A stretch of 31,386 bases of DNA from a virus. A program made the translations under genes and the position numbers. The notes under the pieces were generated by a model. The model searched no databases, was not told the DNA's origin, and saw only the letters and a list, made by a program, of their open reading frames with translations. Shown here in pieces: positions 1 through 6,397 of this stretch (positions are counted from its first letter, which is position 1; each line of letters starts with the position of its first letter). Location: IMG/VR virus record IMGVR_UViG_3300047311_000351, positions 1 to 31,386 of that record; one strand, written 5' to 3'.

Positions 1-5
1 GCCGA

Positions 6-32
6 CCTGGCGCGTCTTCCCTGCGCGCCAGG
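6..32. terminator. Hairpin upstream of the first gene, possible terminator
   Basis: A 9-bp perfect stem (CCTGGCGCG at 6-14 with CGCGCCAGG at 24-32) closes a 9-nt loop. No clear T-run follows on either strand, so a terminator role is inferred from stem strength and from its position in front of the first plus-strand gene. Confidence 0.4.
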
Positions 33-122
33 CCGGCAGCCCTACGGTGAGACACGCCCCGATCACTCGCTGCAGGCGTTGTCGGGGTGTCCGATGGTGC
101 AGACGGATGGAAGGTTACGGAG

Positions 123-875
123 ATGACGGAGGAGTTGCAACGGATAGATCTTGACGCGCGGCACCCGGAAGTCGCGTTGGGTCGGCTCGGCTACGTCGCG
201 GGTCTGATCGACCGGCGGAAGGTGACATGCTGGCGCGCCGAGCACACCGGCGAGGCACCCTTCGAGGTGCACGTGTACGGCGATCCGCAACCACTGCTGG
301 ACGACGGCGAGTGCCGGGCGGGCCTGCAGTTGATCGTGACGTACGCGGAAGCATGCAACATCGAGTTGGTGTTCCACCGTGACCTGCGAGACGTGCTCGG
401 CGTGTTCGGCACGGTGTCCAGCACGTTCGCCGCGACCCTCGCCGCGGGCATAGAAAAGGGACACGTCAAGCAAGGTGCGGTGCCGGGCGACACGCCGGCG
501 GACCGCTGGTCGGTGATCCCCGCCGGCGACGCCGAGGGGGAGTTGTACAGCCGGTCGCTGTCGGCGGAGGTGTGGGCGTCGTTGATGCTCGGCGACGCGG
601 ACACCCTCGTGCGGATCTTCGAGGCGCTGAACGCGGCCAGCAAGCACGCGGCCACCGACGACACTCAGGCTCGGGCGCGGCTGCTGTCGGATGCGTTGCG
701 GCGGGCCGCGGACTGCATCCTTCCGGGTGCCGGCGGGATGCTCGGCGATGTGACGTTCTGCCCGTTGTGCCTCGGCTCGCCGATGGTCCGCCTCGACGAG
801 GTTCCCTCGCATCTGCTGGCACTGCACGCGGCCGGGGCGATCGAGGGTGCGCTGGGTCCGGGGGCAGTGAAGTGA
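123..875 (+). CDS. Hypothetical protein with C-terminal C2H2-like zinc motif
   Basis: This is a 250-residue protein of unrecognised family. I chose the ATG at 123 because GGAAGG at 109-114 is well placed as a Shine-Dalgarno site; an in-frame GTG at 87 lies further upstream. The C-terminal part holds CPLC followed by HLLALH, a spacing that could bind one zinc ion as a small finger. The rest is a mixed helical and strand-forming soluble sequence with no signal peptide or membrane segment. The stop region is followed at once by the next plus-strand gene, so the two are probably cotranscribed. No function can be assigned; a role in early phage biology is only an inference from the left-arm position. 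Confidence 0.75.
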   Translation: MTEELQRIDLDARHPEVALGRLGYVAGLIDRRKVTCWRAEHTGEAPFEVHVYGDPQPLLDDGECRAGLQLIVTYAEACNIELVFHRDLRDVLGVFGTVSSTFAATLAAGIEKGHVKQGAVPGDTPADRWSVIPAGDAEGELYSRSLSAEVWASLMLGDADTLVRIFEALNAASKHAATDDTQARARLLSDALRRAADCILPGAGGMLGDVTFCPLCLGSPMVRLDEVPSHLLALHAAGAIEGALGPGAVK

Positions 876-955
876 TCGCGACAGTGCCGGGGCGTCCGGC
901 GAACAGACGACCGTTCGGCGACAGGCCGGCGGGCAATGGAAAGGTGAGGGTTGGG

Positions 956-1963
956 GTGGCTGAGATCCTGTCCAGCGAGGACGCGGAGAAGGTCTTTCAG
1001 GAGTTCGCGATCAAGTGCGGGAAGGTGCCGGCGGACATTCAGCGGGTCGCGAACATCGACGGCGAGGGCAACGCCAAGGACGGCGGCGTGTCGAAGGCTG
1101 GTCGAGAGTTCGCGACGGAGATGCCGGAGCTATTCGAAAGATACCGGAAGTCGACCGACAAGATCGTCGGTGGCCTGATGCGAAAGATCTTCAGCGAGGC
1201 CGGCGACGCGAGTAAGGGCAAGGATGGGAACGACGGCGATGACGACAGCGGGGTGACCGTCACGGAGCTGCCGCTGTCCGCAGTCCTCGCCGCCCTGGGC
1301 GGCCGGCGGCAGTCGGCGACCGCCGACAGCATGGCGGCTGCCATGAAAGGCTGGCCTGCCCTCGTGGTTGGGCTGGGTCTGGCGGGTCCGATCCGGGCCG
1401 CGATCCGGGCGGCGGCGCAGGCCTTGACGGTCGCGCTCGACGACGGGGCGTCCGACGATGCGGAGGGTGTGTCGACTGGGGTGTTCACGGACCGACTCAG
1501 CCGAGCCGAGAACGGCGACCGGCGCCTGTCGGTGACGTTGGGCGCGGAGCCGTTCGTGTTGGCGCGAGCCACGCGAGGCGTGGACGACGAGGAGACTCAG
1601 GCGGCGGTGATCATGGGCGGGATGGGTCTCGGCCACGGTAAGGGCATGCTGATCTGTCCGGAACAGTTGCTGGAGGCGGCCGAATCCGGGGCGGGATTCA
1701 TGGTCGATAATCTGGATCGGGCCGGCGCGCCCATGATCATCGGCTGTGTTGTCGCGGCCGAGCGTGACGAGACGGACGAGCCGCAGGCCGGTTCCGGCAA
1801 CGGGCCCCGCACGGAAGATCCGTACGGCAATCGGAAGAACGGTTCGGCGAGTCGCCCGGCGCCGAAGTCCGGCTCGGGTGATGATGAGGATCTGCCGCCG
1901 GAACCTGTTCGGCCGGCGGCGGCTCCTAGCCGGGAGGGTGACCCTTCGTCGGACGGCGAATAA
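956..1963 (+). CDS. Hypothetical acidic protein
   Basis: This is a 335-residue protein of unrecognised family. The GTG at 956 is preceded by GTGAGGG, a strong purine-rich ribosome site. An in-frame GTG at 872 would overlap the preceding stop as GTGA and add 28 residues of basic, low-complexity sequence. The protein has an N-terminal helical part (about residues 1-90), an Asp/Gly-rich linker (GNDGDDDSG), an Ala-rich helical segment with one hydrophobic stretch (ALVVGLGLAGPIRAAIRAA) and a Pro/Glu/Asp-rich disordered tail. Several MGGMGLGHGKG-type glycine turns occur in the second half. It follows the 123-875 gene closely and is probably in the same operon. It could be a nucleoid or virion-associated acidic protein, but nothing proves that. 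Confidence 0.7.
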   Translation: MAEILSSEDAEKVFQEFAIKCGKVPADIQRVANIDGEGNAKDGGVSKAGREFATEMPELFERYRKSTDKIVGGLMRKIFSEAGDASKGKDGNDGDDDSGVTVTELPLSAVLAALGGRRQSATADSMAAAMKGWPALVVGLGLAGPIRAAIRAAAQALTVALDDGASDDAEGVSTGVFTDRLSRAENGDRRLSVTLGAEPFVLARATRGVDDEETQAAVIMGGMGLGHGKGMLICPEQLLEAAESGAGFMVDNLDRAGAPMIIGCVVAAERDETDEPQAGSGNGPRTEDPYGNRKNGSASRPAPKSGSGDDEDLPPEPVRPAAAPSREGDPSSDGE

Positions 1964-2009
1964 GGGTCTCCACGCCCCTGCCGGTCCTGGGGTGGCTTGG
2001 CCCACAAAA

Positions 2010-2058
2010 GGAACGCCCGTCTCGCGCAAGTACGTCGACAGCGCGGGGCGGGCGTTCC
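2010..2058. terminator. Long hairpin with T-run on the minus-strand side
   Basis: A 10-bp perfect outer stem (2010-2019 with 2049-2058) extends through eight further pairs, two of them G-U, to a 13-nt loop at 2028-2040. On the minus strand it is followed by TTTTG (plus-strand CAAAAG at 2005-2010). This is the layout of an intrinsic terminator for leftward transcription, although the flanking genes are both rightward. It may also stop the preceding plus-strand gene. Confidence 0.6.
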
Positions 2059-2102
2059 CGTGTGTCTGGAGGGGGGTGGCGACGGCCGACAACTCCGCCT
2101 AG

Positions 2103-2130
2103 TGTTGTACATGTCCAACATGCACAACAT
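2103..2130. promoter_or_regulatory. Operator-like 28-bp element, copy A
   Basis: Two arms, GTTGTACATGT and ACATGCACAAC, form a 25-bp inverted repeat around a 3-bp centre (10 of 11 arm positions match). The whole 28-bp block recurs with one mismatch at 2631-2658. It ends 8 bp before the ATG at 2139 and overlaps a possible -10 box (TAGTGT, 2100-2105). A repressor site of the GntR/KorA kind would look like this, but the protein that binds it is unknown. Confidence 0.6.
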
Positions 2131-2138
2131 GAGGAGTG

Positions 2139-2522
2139 ATGGTGCAAGATCAAAGTGCTCGAGCGGTTGGTCTCGGCGCGCTACCGGCCGGCACGTTCAC
2201 CGCGGCCGCCGCGTTCCTGACGGTCGGCCCGCTCGCCGCGGTCGGCTGGTTCCCGGCGGCGTTGGGCGCCGGAGTCGGCTACCTGGTCGCCGGCGACCTG
2301 ACGCCCCGCCGCCCCGACCGGCCGGCGTTCCTCACGGTCGGCGCGATCCTGTTCGGCGCCTGCGCGGTCCTCGCGCAGGCGCACGGTGACCTCGACTGGG
2401 CGCTGGGATTCGTCGCGGCCGCGGTGATCCTGGCGTACGGGGCGGCGGTGCTCGTGATGGGGGAGGAGCCGGTGTCGTACGAGGGCACCGATTCGCCTGC
2501 AGGCAAGACGGCTGGCGGCTAG
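2139..2522 (+). CDS. Small multi-spanning membrane protein
   Basis: This 127-residue protein has four predicted hydrophobic segments (roughly residues 17-31, 33-48, 62-80 and 85-108), ending in a hydrophilic tail. It should be an inner-membrane protein. GAGGAG at 2131-2136 precedes a run of possible starts (GTG 2136, ATG 2139, GTG 2142); ATG 2139 is used here, but GTG 2142 has the better spacing. It is a single-gene unit between the operator-like element at 2103-2130 and the terminator at 2569-2604. Small membrane proteins of this kind are common in actinobacterial mobile elements and can act in superinfection exclusion or transfer. Neither role can be shown here. Confidence 0.7.
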   Translation: MVQDQSARAVGLGALPAGTFTAAAAFLTVGPLAAVGWFPAALGAGVGYLVAGDLTPRRPDRPAFLTVGAILFGACAVLAQAHGDLDWALGFVAAAVILAYGAAVLVMGEEPVSYEGTDSPAGKTAGG

Positions 2523-2568
2523 CCTCGATCGTGCGAGGGTTTTAGGGGTACGTGGCCGTCTCACAGTG

Positions 2569-2604
2569 CAAGCGCCCCACCGGTTTCGACCGGTGGGGCG
2601 CTTG
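2569..2604. terminator. Strong terminator hairpin with TTCG tetraloop
   Basis: A 15-bp stem (2569-2583 with 2590-2604) plus a T-A closing pair holds a TTCG tetraloop at 2585-2588. This unusually stable hairpin separates the membrane-protein gene from the next transcription unit. It has no long T-run on either side. Confidence 0.75.
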
Positions 2605-2630
2605 TCTGTTCCTAGCCGACCGTCTAGGCT
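2602..2630 (+). promoter_or_regulatory. Candidate promoter for the 2669 operon
   Basis: TTGTCT (2602-2607) and TAGGCT (2625-2630) are spaced by 17 bp, which fits an actinobacterial housekeeping promoter. Operator-like copy B begins at the next base, so a bound repressor would cover the start point. The -35 box lies in the foot of the preceding terminator hairpin. Confidence 0.5.
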
Positions 2631-2658
2631 TGTTGTACATGTCCAACAAGCACAACAT
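2631..2658. promoter_or_regulatory. Operator-like 28-bp element, copy B
   Basis: It is identical to 2103-2130 except for one base (AACAAG instead of AACATG). It lies directly downstream of the candidate -10 box and 10 bp before the ATG at 2669. The matching position in front of two separate transcription units points to shared control by one regulator. Confidence 0.65.
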
Positions 2659-2668
2659 CTAGGGGTCG

Positions 2669-3151
2669 ATGATGAGAAAGCCCACCCCCGCGCAGCTGCG
2701 GTTCCTTCTCGCCCTGGTCGCCGAGCACGGCCGCTCGTTCAACGCCGCCGGCCGGTTCCGGAGGGACACCGTGCGGTCCTGCCGGGCTAACGGCTGGGTG
2801 ACCATCATGCATCCGGAAGGGCCGTATGGCCCTGCCGAGCACATCATTACCGGCACCGGACCGAACTCCGGTCGGGCCGTGGCGAAGCGGACCGATCTGG
2901 CCGGCTACGCCAAGGCACTGCCCGACTCAGCCGCGGACTTCGGCGAAACTCCGCTCGCCGCCGCGGTGACCGCCGAACGGTTCGGATCCGCCGAGCGCGA
3001 GCCGGGCGGCCGGTTCGCGCCGCGCCGCGCCGGCGACGGCAACTCCGGCACCGGCTGGTCCGGTCCGGCCGGACCGGACGACGAGGACCACCCCGACGAG
3101 TGCGGGTGCCCGGAGTGCATCGCCGATGCGCTTGACGAGGATGAGCGATGA
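2669..3151 (+). CDS. Hypothetical protein with C-terminal Cys cluster
   Basis: This is a 160-residue protein of unrecognised family. The N-terminal ~60 residues (TPAQLRFLLALVAEHG and an RANGWV segment) resemble a short helix-turn-helix or winged-helix fold, in which a helix pair is followed by a turn and a strand. The middle is Gly/Ser/Pro-rich and probably disordered. The acidic C-terminus carries ECGCPEC, a CxCxxC cluster able to bind zinc. Two adjacent ATGs (2669, 2672) follow a GGGG ribosome site. Its stop overlaps the next start (ATGA at 3148), so translation is probably coupled. A DNA-binding role is an inference; I cannot name the family. Confidence 0.65.
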   Translation: MMRKPTPAQLRFLLALVAEHGRSFNAAGRFRRDTVRSCRANGWVTIMHPEGPYGPAEHIITGTGPNSGRAVAKRTDLAGYAKALPDSAADFGETPLAAAVTAERFGSAEREPGGRFAPRRAGDGNSGTGWSGPAGPDDEDHPDECGCPECIADALDEDER

Positions 3152-3513
3152 GCTACAACCGCAACCGGGTACACCTGATGGACGGGTTCGCGCCGGCCGG
3201 CACGCGGGTCCGGGCGGTGTGCACGTGCGGGTGGGCGACGACGCCGCGCGCCCGGGAGGTCCTCGCGTTCGACGCGCTGCACAGCGAGCACGGGGTGTCG
3301 CGGCCGGAGTGCCGGCTGTGCGGCCGGTATCACGGCGGGCAGTCGTGGGAGCGGATCCGCAACGCCGTGCAGATCTTGCGCGACGGTCTTGACGGGGAGT
3401 TCCTGGTGTGCCGGGGGATGCCGGTCGCGTGCCGGGAGGAGTCGAAGCGGCGGCTCGACGATGCGACTCGTGAGTTCATGGCAGCGTTCGGCATTCCGTA
3501 CGCCGGCGAGTAG
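3148..3513 (+). CDS. Hypothetical zinc-finger protein
   Basis: This 121-residue protein has two CxxC-like pairs. CTCGW (about residues 24-28) and CRLCGRYHGG (about 56-65) are followed by a helical C-terminal half with two further cysteines (LVCRGMPVACREE). The pattern suggests one or two structural zinc sites. Its start overlaps the upstream stop (ATGA), and a 15-bp hairpin closes the operon 12 bp after its stop. The protein is soluble and has no recognised catalytic motif. Such small zinc proteins are typical of actinophage accessory regions; the function is unknown. Confidence 0.7.
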   Translation: MSYNRNRVHLMDGFAPAGTRVRAVCTCGWATTPRAREVLAFDALHSEHGVSRPECRLCGRYHGGQSWERIRNAVQILRDGLDGEFLVCRGMPVACREESKRRLDDATREFMAAFGIPYAGE

Positions 3514-3524
3514 CGACAACGAAA

Positions 3525-3575
3525 ACACGGCCCGGCGCCTCATTCCGTATTGACGGGCGGGGCGCCGGGCCGTGT
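3525..3575. terminator. 15-bp hairpin terminator
   Basis: A perfect 15-bp stem (3525-3539 with 3561-3575) closes a 21-nt loop. The GAAAA on its left gives TTTTC after the hairpin on the minus strand, so it is best oriented against leftward transcription. It may also end the 2669-3513 operon. The left flank CAACGAAAA is shared with the late-operon terminator at 4071-4120. Confidence 0.65.
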
Positions 3576-3590
3576 ATGTGCTCCGGTCAC

Positions 3591-3596
3591 TATCCT
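3591..3596 (+). promoter_or_regulatory. -10 box for a leaderless mRNA
   Basis: TATCCT ends 6 bp before the ATG at 3603, so transcription would start at or next to the start codon. No purine-rich ribosome site is present. No good -35 box is visible at the expected distance, where the terminator arm lies. Confidence 0.45.
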
Positions 3597-3602
3597 CTGT
3601 GC

Positions 3603-3974
3603 ATGGCCACTGAACCGTGCGACGATCCTGCCGCGTACGCGAATATTCCGACAGAGTTCTTCGACTGCATCTTGCCGCGCCGGCACATGTTTCCGCTATC
3701 ACGTTTGCAGAAACAGTATGTGCGGATCGCTTTGGGTCCATCCAAACGGGATGGCGTCTTGGAACTCACCGAATACTACGGCACCTGCCCGCAGTGCGGC
3801 ACCACCCGAACCCTGCAGCGTGACCGGTATACCCGCGAATACGTGTCCGCCGTATATGTGTACCCAGACGGCTATCTGGCGCCGAAGGGCACGAAGTGGG
3901 ATCCGGACCTGTTGTGGGCAGAGTATTTCCGGCGAAGTCCGATCACCGGTGCCGCGGTCAAGCGGAAGCGGTAG
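3603..3974 (+). CDS. Hypothetical protein with zinc ribbon
   Basis: This is a 123-residue protein. CPQCGTTRTLQRDRYTRE and the following VYPDGYLAPKGTKW form a single CxxC knuckle with strand-rich flanks, an arrangement I associate with small actinophage zinc-ribbon proteins of unknown role. A second Cys occurs near the N-terminus. The C-terminus is basic (KRKR). The start at 3603 is chosen because of the TATCCT box 6 bp upstream, giving a leaderless message; a start at 3576 would lie in the terminator arm. Base composition in the first half (AAT, TTC, ATA codons) is visibly less GC-rich than the neighbours, which hints at separate acquisition. Confidence 0.7.
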   Translation: MATEPCDDPAAYANIPTEFFDCILPRRHMFPLSRLQKQYVRIALGPSKRDGVLELTEYYGTCPQCGTTRTLQRDRYTREYVSAVYVYPDGYLAPKGTKWDPDLLWAEYFRRSPITGAAVKRKR

Positions 3975-3976
3975 GC

Positions 3977-4258
3977 GTGGACGAGTTGATCATTTTCGTG
4001 AGAGCGGCGCTGGACGACGAGGAGCGGGGCGGCGCGATCGCGAAGGTTTCCGGGATGAGTGACGGTGCTAGGCAACGAAAAATGCGGCCCCTGCATCGTC
4101 GTAGCATGCAGGGGCCGCATCGGCGGCGGGGGTCGCTCCTTGCGGGCCAGATGGACACCGGCGTCTTTCTGGCCGTCCGCTGCACTTCAGTTGCTGCATC
4201 TCGCCACGTCATAGCACGCATGCTCTTTGACGAAACCGCTTCACAAGTAGCCGGTTAG
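3977..4258 (+). pseudogene. Remnant of a DUF6221-like gene running into a terminator
   Basis: A GTG two bases after the upstream stop opens a frame that begins VDELIIFVRAALDDEERG. This resembles the N-terminus of DUF6221 proteins, which are common in actinobacteria and their phages. After about 27 residues the similarity ends and the frame runs through the terminator hairpin at 4082-4120, so the remaining residues look like translated non-coding DNA. I read it as a gene cut off by the junction with the late operon. If expressed, it would give a 93-residue basic protein. The family match is from memory of the motif, not from a search. Confidence 0.35.
4075..4120 (-). terminator. Intrinsic terminator of the late operon
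   Basis: Read leftward, a 15-bp perfect stem (4106-4120 with 4082-4096, 9-nt loop) is followed by a T-tract (plus-strand CGAAAAAT at 4077-4083). This is a classic rho-independent terminator about 185 bp after the last late gene. Confidence 0.85.
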
Positions 4259-4305
4259 CGACCTTCGGGGCGCGACCCCCGCAAGCACTGTAGAGCATCT
4301 GTCAT
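4121..4305. other. Non-coding spacer after the late operon
   Basis: No supported gene lies here. It contains a weak inverted repeat (GGCCAGA 4145-4151 with TCTGGCC 4168-4174) and a small GGGG/CCCC hairpin near 4266-4278. It is the 3' untranslated region of the late transcript. A structured RNA cannot be excluded. Confidence 0.5.
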
Positions 4306-5175
4306 CTAGATCGGTAGAGCGGTAGGCGTCGGCGTTTCCCCGGACGGAACCGGGGTGGTGGGCATCTCCGCCGCGGGAGCGTTCGCGGCGATGACAGCCG
4401 ACCACGCGCGCACCTCGACCGTGGTCGGCTGGTCCGTCCACAATCGCAAGTCGGTACCGTTCGACCCGAGGTCATCCCAATAACAGACCGCGGTGACACC
4501 TTCCGCGCGCATCGCCGCCGCGCAGTTGTACAGGAAATCGGCGCGGCCGGAACCGTCGGTGTCGCCCGCCACCCGGGCCGCACCGAATTCGGGGAATTCG
4601 AGGTTACGACCGATGGTGTCGCGGTACCGCCACAGCGGGGCGAGGAACGCGGCCGGATCCGGGTAGTGGGCTTCCCATGAATCTGCGTACACGTCTACAC
4701 CGGGATTGCCGATTCCGGTGTAAAACGTCGACCAGTCACCGGCGCCTTTGCCGGGGGCGTTGCTCATCGTCCACTGATACGTCTGTGTCGGCGTGAGGGT
4801 GACGTGGCCACCGTTCGGATGGTCCATCACCCATTGCGCGAGGGCATACCAGCGGCGCCGGTAGTTCGTCGGATCTTCCCGCTTGCGGTCCGCCTCATGC
4901 CGCCAGCACAGACGCACCGGGAAATCGACCTGGTCAAGCCAGCCGTTCACACGTGCCCGGGTGGTCGCATCGTCGGGCCAGTCCTGGAACACGGCGGCCG
5001 GCTGAATGCCGGGCACCATGTCCCGCAGTTGCGCGATCCGCCGATCCCCGGTCGCGGCCTGCCATGTCGGCAGGGCTTTGCTGGCGTAGCCGAACACCCG
5101 GCACATCTGCGAGCCGGGGAACACGGGAATGCGGTTGGCGTATTCGCGGGGGTCGACGGTGACACCGACCAGCAT
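4306..5175 (-). CDS. GH26-like glycoside hydrolase
   Basis: This is a 289-residue soluble protein with the look of a TIM-barrel GH26 (mannanase-type) domain. FPVRLCWRHEADRK carries a candidate acid/base Glu at about residue 94, and NLEFPEFGAA carries a candidate nucleophile Glu at about residue 196. VDVYADSWE at about 160-168 lies between them, as expected for strand ends of the barrel. The C-terminus is a Pro/Thr tail. It would cleave a glycosidic bond in a cell-wall or capsular polysaccharide; the substrate is unknown. The ATG at 5175 overlaps the holin stop as TGATG. It is the last gene of the lysis cassette and of the late operon, so release from, or spread through, a polysaccharide layer is a fair inference. 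A tail-borne depolymerase is an alternative. Confidence 0.65.
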   Translation of the reverse strand: MLVGVTVDPREYANRIPVFPGSQMCRVFGYASKALPTWQAATGDRRIAQLRDMVPGIQPAAVFQDWPDDATTRARVNGWLDQVDFPVRLCWRHEADRKREDPTNYRRRWYALAQWVMDHPNGGHVTLTPTQTYQWTMSNAPGKGAGDWSTFYTGIGNPGVDVYADSWEAHYPDPAAFLAPLWRYRDTIGRNLEFPEFGAARVAGDTDGSGRADFLYNCAAAMRAEGVTAVCYWDDLGSNGTDLRLWTDQPTTVEVRAWSAVIAANAPAAEMPTTPVPSGETPTPTALPI

Positions 5176-5444
5176 CACGCACCCCCGGAATTGTCCGGCA
5201 GGGTGCTGGCGGGCGGGACGAGGCGGCGGGCCGCGTAGGACAGGCCTGCGGTGAGTGCCGACTTCCCGACCGCCAATCCGAGCGCCAGCCAATACGACTG
5301 CGTCCAGGTGATCCCGCCGGCGATCGCCGCGGACAGGGCGACCGCTACTGCGGCGGTGACGTCGACGGCGAGTCCTTGCACGAGGGTCCGCCAGGCGCGT
5401 TCCCCGGCGTCCATGGCAACGGGTGGCGTGGAATCAGGATTCAT
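5175..5444 (-). CDS. Putative holin
   Basis: This is an 89-residue protein with two hydrophobic segments (about residues 25-48 and 52-68) and a short charged N-terminus. Its small size, two membrane spans and position between the endolysin and the last lysis gene fit a class II-like phage holin, possibly of the r1t type, that would form membrane lesions to release the endolysin. The ATG at 5444 follows the upstream stop after two bases; AAAGG lies further upstream as a weak ribosome site. Other small phage membrane proteins could look the same, so the call rests mainly on context. Confidence 0.6.
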   Translation of the reverse strand: MNPDSTPPVAMDAGERAWRTLVQGLAVDVTAAVAVALSAAIAGGITWTQSYWLALGLAVGKSALTAGLSYAARRLVPPASTLPDNSGGA

Positions 5445-5446
5445 TC

Positions 5447-5839
5447 CTATGTGCCTTTCTCCTCGCGCTTTCGCGGCTCTTCGCTGAGTCGGAAGTTCGT
5501 GCCGGTCGCGGCGAGCAAACCCTCCAGGCGGGCACGGGACCGCATCAACTCGTCGACCTGGTCTTGCAGGGAACGCAGTTGAGAGCGCAGCTGCGCGGAC
5601 ACGTCCTGTTCGTGGGCGAACTGGTCTTGGACCCGTTCCAGTTGGACGCGGATCCGGTCGATATGTTTGTCCTGCTCTTCGATGATCTGCCGGAGGCGTT
5701 CCATCGCGTCGCGGTGCTCTTCGAGTCCGACTTTCTGCTGTCCGGCGCGGTTCGCGGCGGCGGAGGACCGGTAGGTGAGCAGGGCGGTGGTGAGGGCGAT
5801 CGCCGCGGAGCCGCCGGCGATGATGGTGGCTGAGTCCAC
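5447..5839 (-). CDS. Membrane-anchored coiled-coil protein
   Basis: This 130-residue protein has one N-terminal membrane segment (SATIIAGGSAAIALTTALL) followed by a long heptad-rich helix from about residue 38 to 108 (QIIEEQDKHIDRIRVQLERV and on) and a charged tail. The layout fits a spanin-like or holin-accessory protein of the lysis cassette, anchored in the membrane with an extended coiled coil. The GTG at 5839 follows a G-rich ribosome site (GGGGTGGGGG). It sits just upstream of the holin gene and is probably coupled to it. No lipobox is present, so a classical o-spanin is unlikely, and Gram-positive phages usually lack spanins. Confidence 0.6.
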   Translation of the reverse strand: MDSATIIAGGSAAIALTTALLTYRSSAAANRAGQQKVGLEEHRDAMERLRQIIEEQDKHIDRIRVQLERVQDQFAHEQDVSAQLRSQLRSLQDQVDELMRSRARLEGLLAATGTNFRLSEEPRKREEKGT

Positions 5840-5867
5840 GCGTAACCCCCACCCCTGTCGGATCGTT

Positions 5868-5873
5868 TATGCT
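5868..5873 (+). promoter_or_regulatory. -10 box of the tRNA-Leu gene
   Basis: TATGCT lies 13 bp before the first base of the tRNA. It would start transcription about seven bases upstream of the mature 5' end. No convincing -35 box is seen. Confidence 0.4.
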
Positions 5874-5886
5874 GGCGAAAGCTCAC

Positions 5887-5987
5887 GGCCGTGTGGCGGA
5901 AATGGCATACGCGCTCGCTTTAGGTGCGAGTTCGCCCTACCCCCCTTTAAGAGGTGGGGCATGAGGGTTCGATCCCCTCCACGGTCA
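5887..5987 (+). tRNA. tRNA-Leu (anticodon UAG), long variable arm
   Basis: All arms can be drawn. The acceptor is 5887-5893 with 5980-5986 (one G-U pair), with discriminator A at 5987. The D-stem GCG/CGC has the GG pair in its loop. The anticodon stem CTCGC/GCGAG holds the loop TTTAGGT (anticodon TAG at 5921-5923, reading CUA). The T-stem GAGGG/CCCTC holds TTCGATC. The variable arm is 32 nt (5931-5962) and can form an 8-bp stem, well over the usual length for leucine tRNAs. CCA is not encoded. The gene lies on the plus strand in a gap of the minus-strand late operon, and its last bases overlap the stop of the 5985-6395 gene. CUA is a rare codon in GC-rich genomes. Confidence 0.88.
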
Positions 5988-6395
5988 CCGACGCGGCCCG
6001 CTGTCCGGATGCGGATCCGGCCAGCCGGCCAGCACCCCGACCATGGCCGCGAACGCCAGCCAGATCACCGCGGCGACCCAACCGCGGGCGACCACACCGG
6101 CCAGCCAACCCAGCAGGAACACGGCCCCCCACAGGGTTTTGATGCCGATCGCCGCGGCAAACCCGATCCGGCCGAAACGCCGCCGGAACACCCCGGCGAG
6201 GCACAAGACGCCGACCACGAACCACAGGACCGCCCAGCAGCGCAGCGGCGCCATCGACGCGAGGAATCGGGCCGTCGGATTGCGGGCGTCGTCCGCCGGC
6301 GGCCGCCACAGCGACAGGGCGTACAGAAAGTCGAGCAGGGCGAAGAACAGCAGGCATGCGCCGCGGCGTCCGATGGTGCGATCCAGCACCGACAC
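5985..6395 (-). CDS. Four-span membrane protein of the lysis cassette
   Basis: This is a 136-residue protein with four hydrophobic helices: LLFFALLDFLYALSLW, CWAVLWFVVGVLCLAGVF, FAAAIGIKTLWGAVFLLGWLAG and WVAAVIWLAFAAMVGVLAGW. Short basic loops lie between them. I chose the GTG at 6395, which follows the endolysin stop by two bases; an upstream GTG at 6434 would overlap the endolysin by 37 bp. Proteins of this type sit next to the lysin in actinophages and are often annotated as holin-like, but the family function is not established. The tRNA-Leu on the other strand overlaps its last codon. Confidence 0.65.
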   Translation of the reverse strand: MSVLDRTIGRRGACLLFFALLDFLYALSLWRPPADDARNPTARFLASMAPLRCWAVLWFVVGVLCLAGVFRRRFGRIGFAAAIGIKTLWGAVFLLGWLAGVVARGWVAAVIWLAFAAMVGVLAGWPDPHPDSGPRR

Positions 6396-6397
6396 GG

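Noticed and set aside
3958-4221. Minus-strand frame of 87 codons near the late terminator
   Set aside because: It runs through the 15-bp terminator stem and the convergent gene end, and its sequence shows no domain.
5887-5987. tRNA-Leu considered as a phage attachment site
   Set aside because: No integrase gene is nearby and no second copy of the tRNA 3' end is seen in the window.
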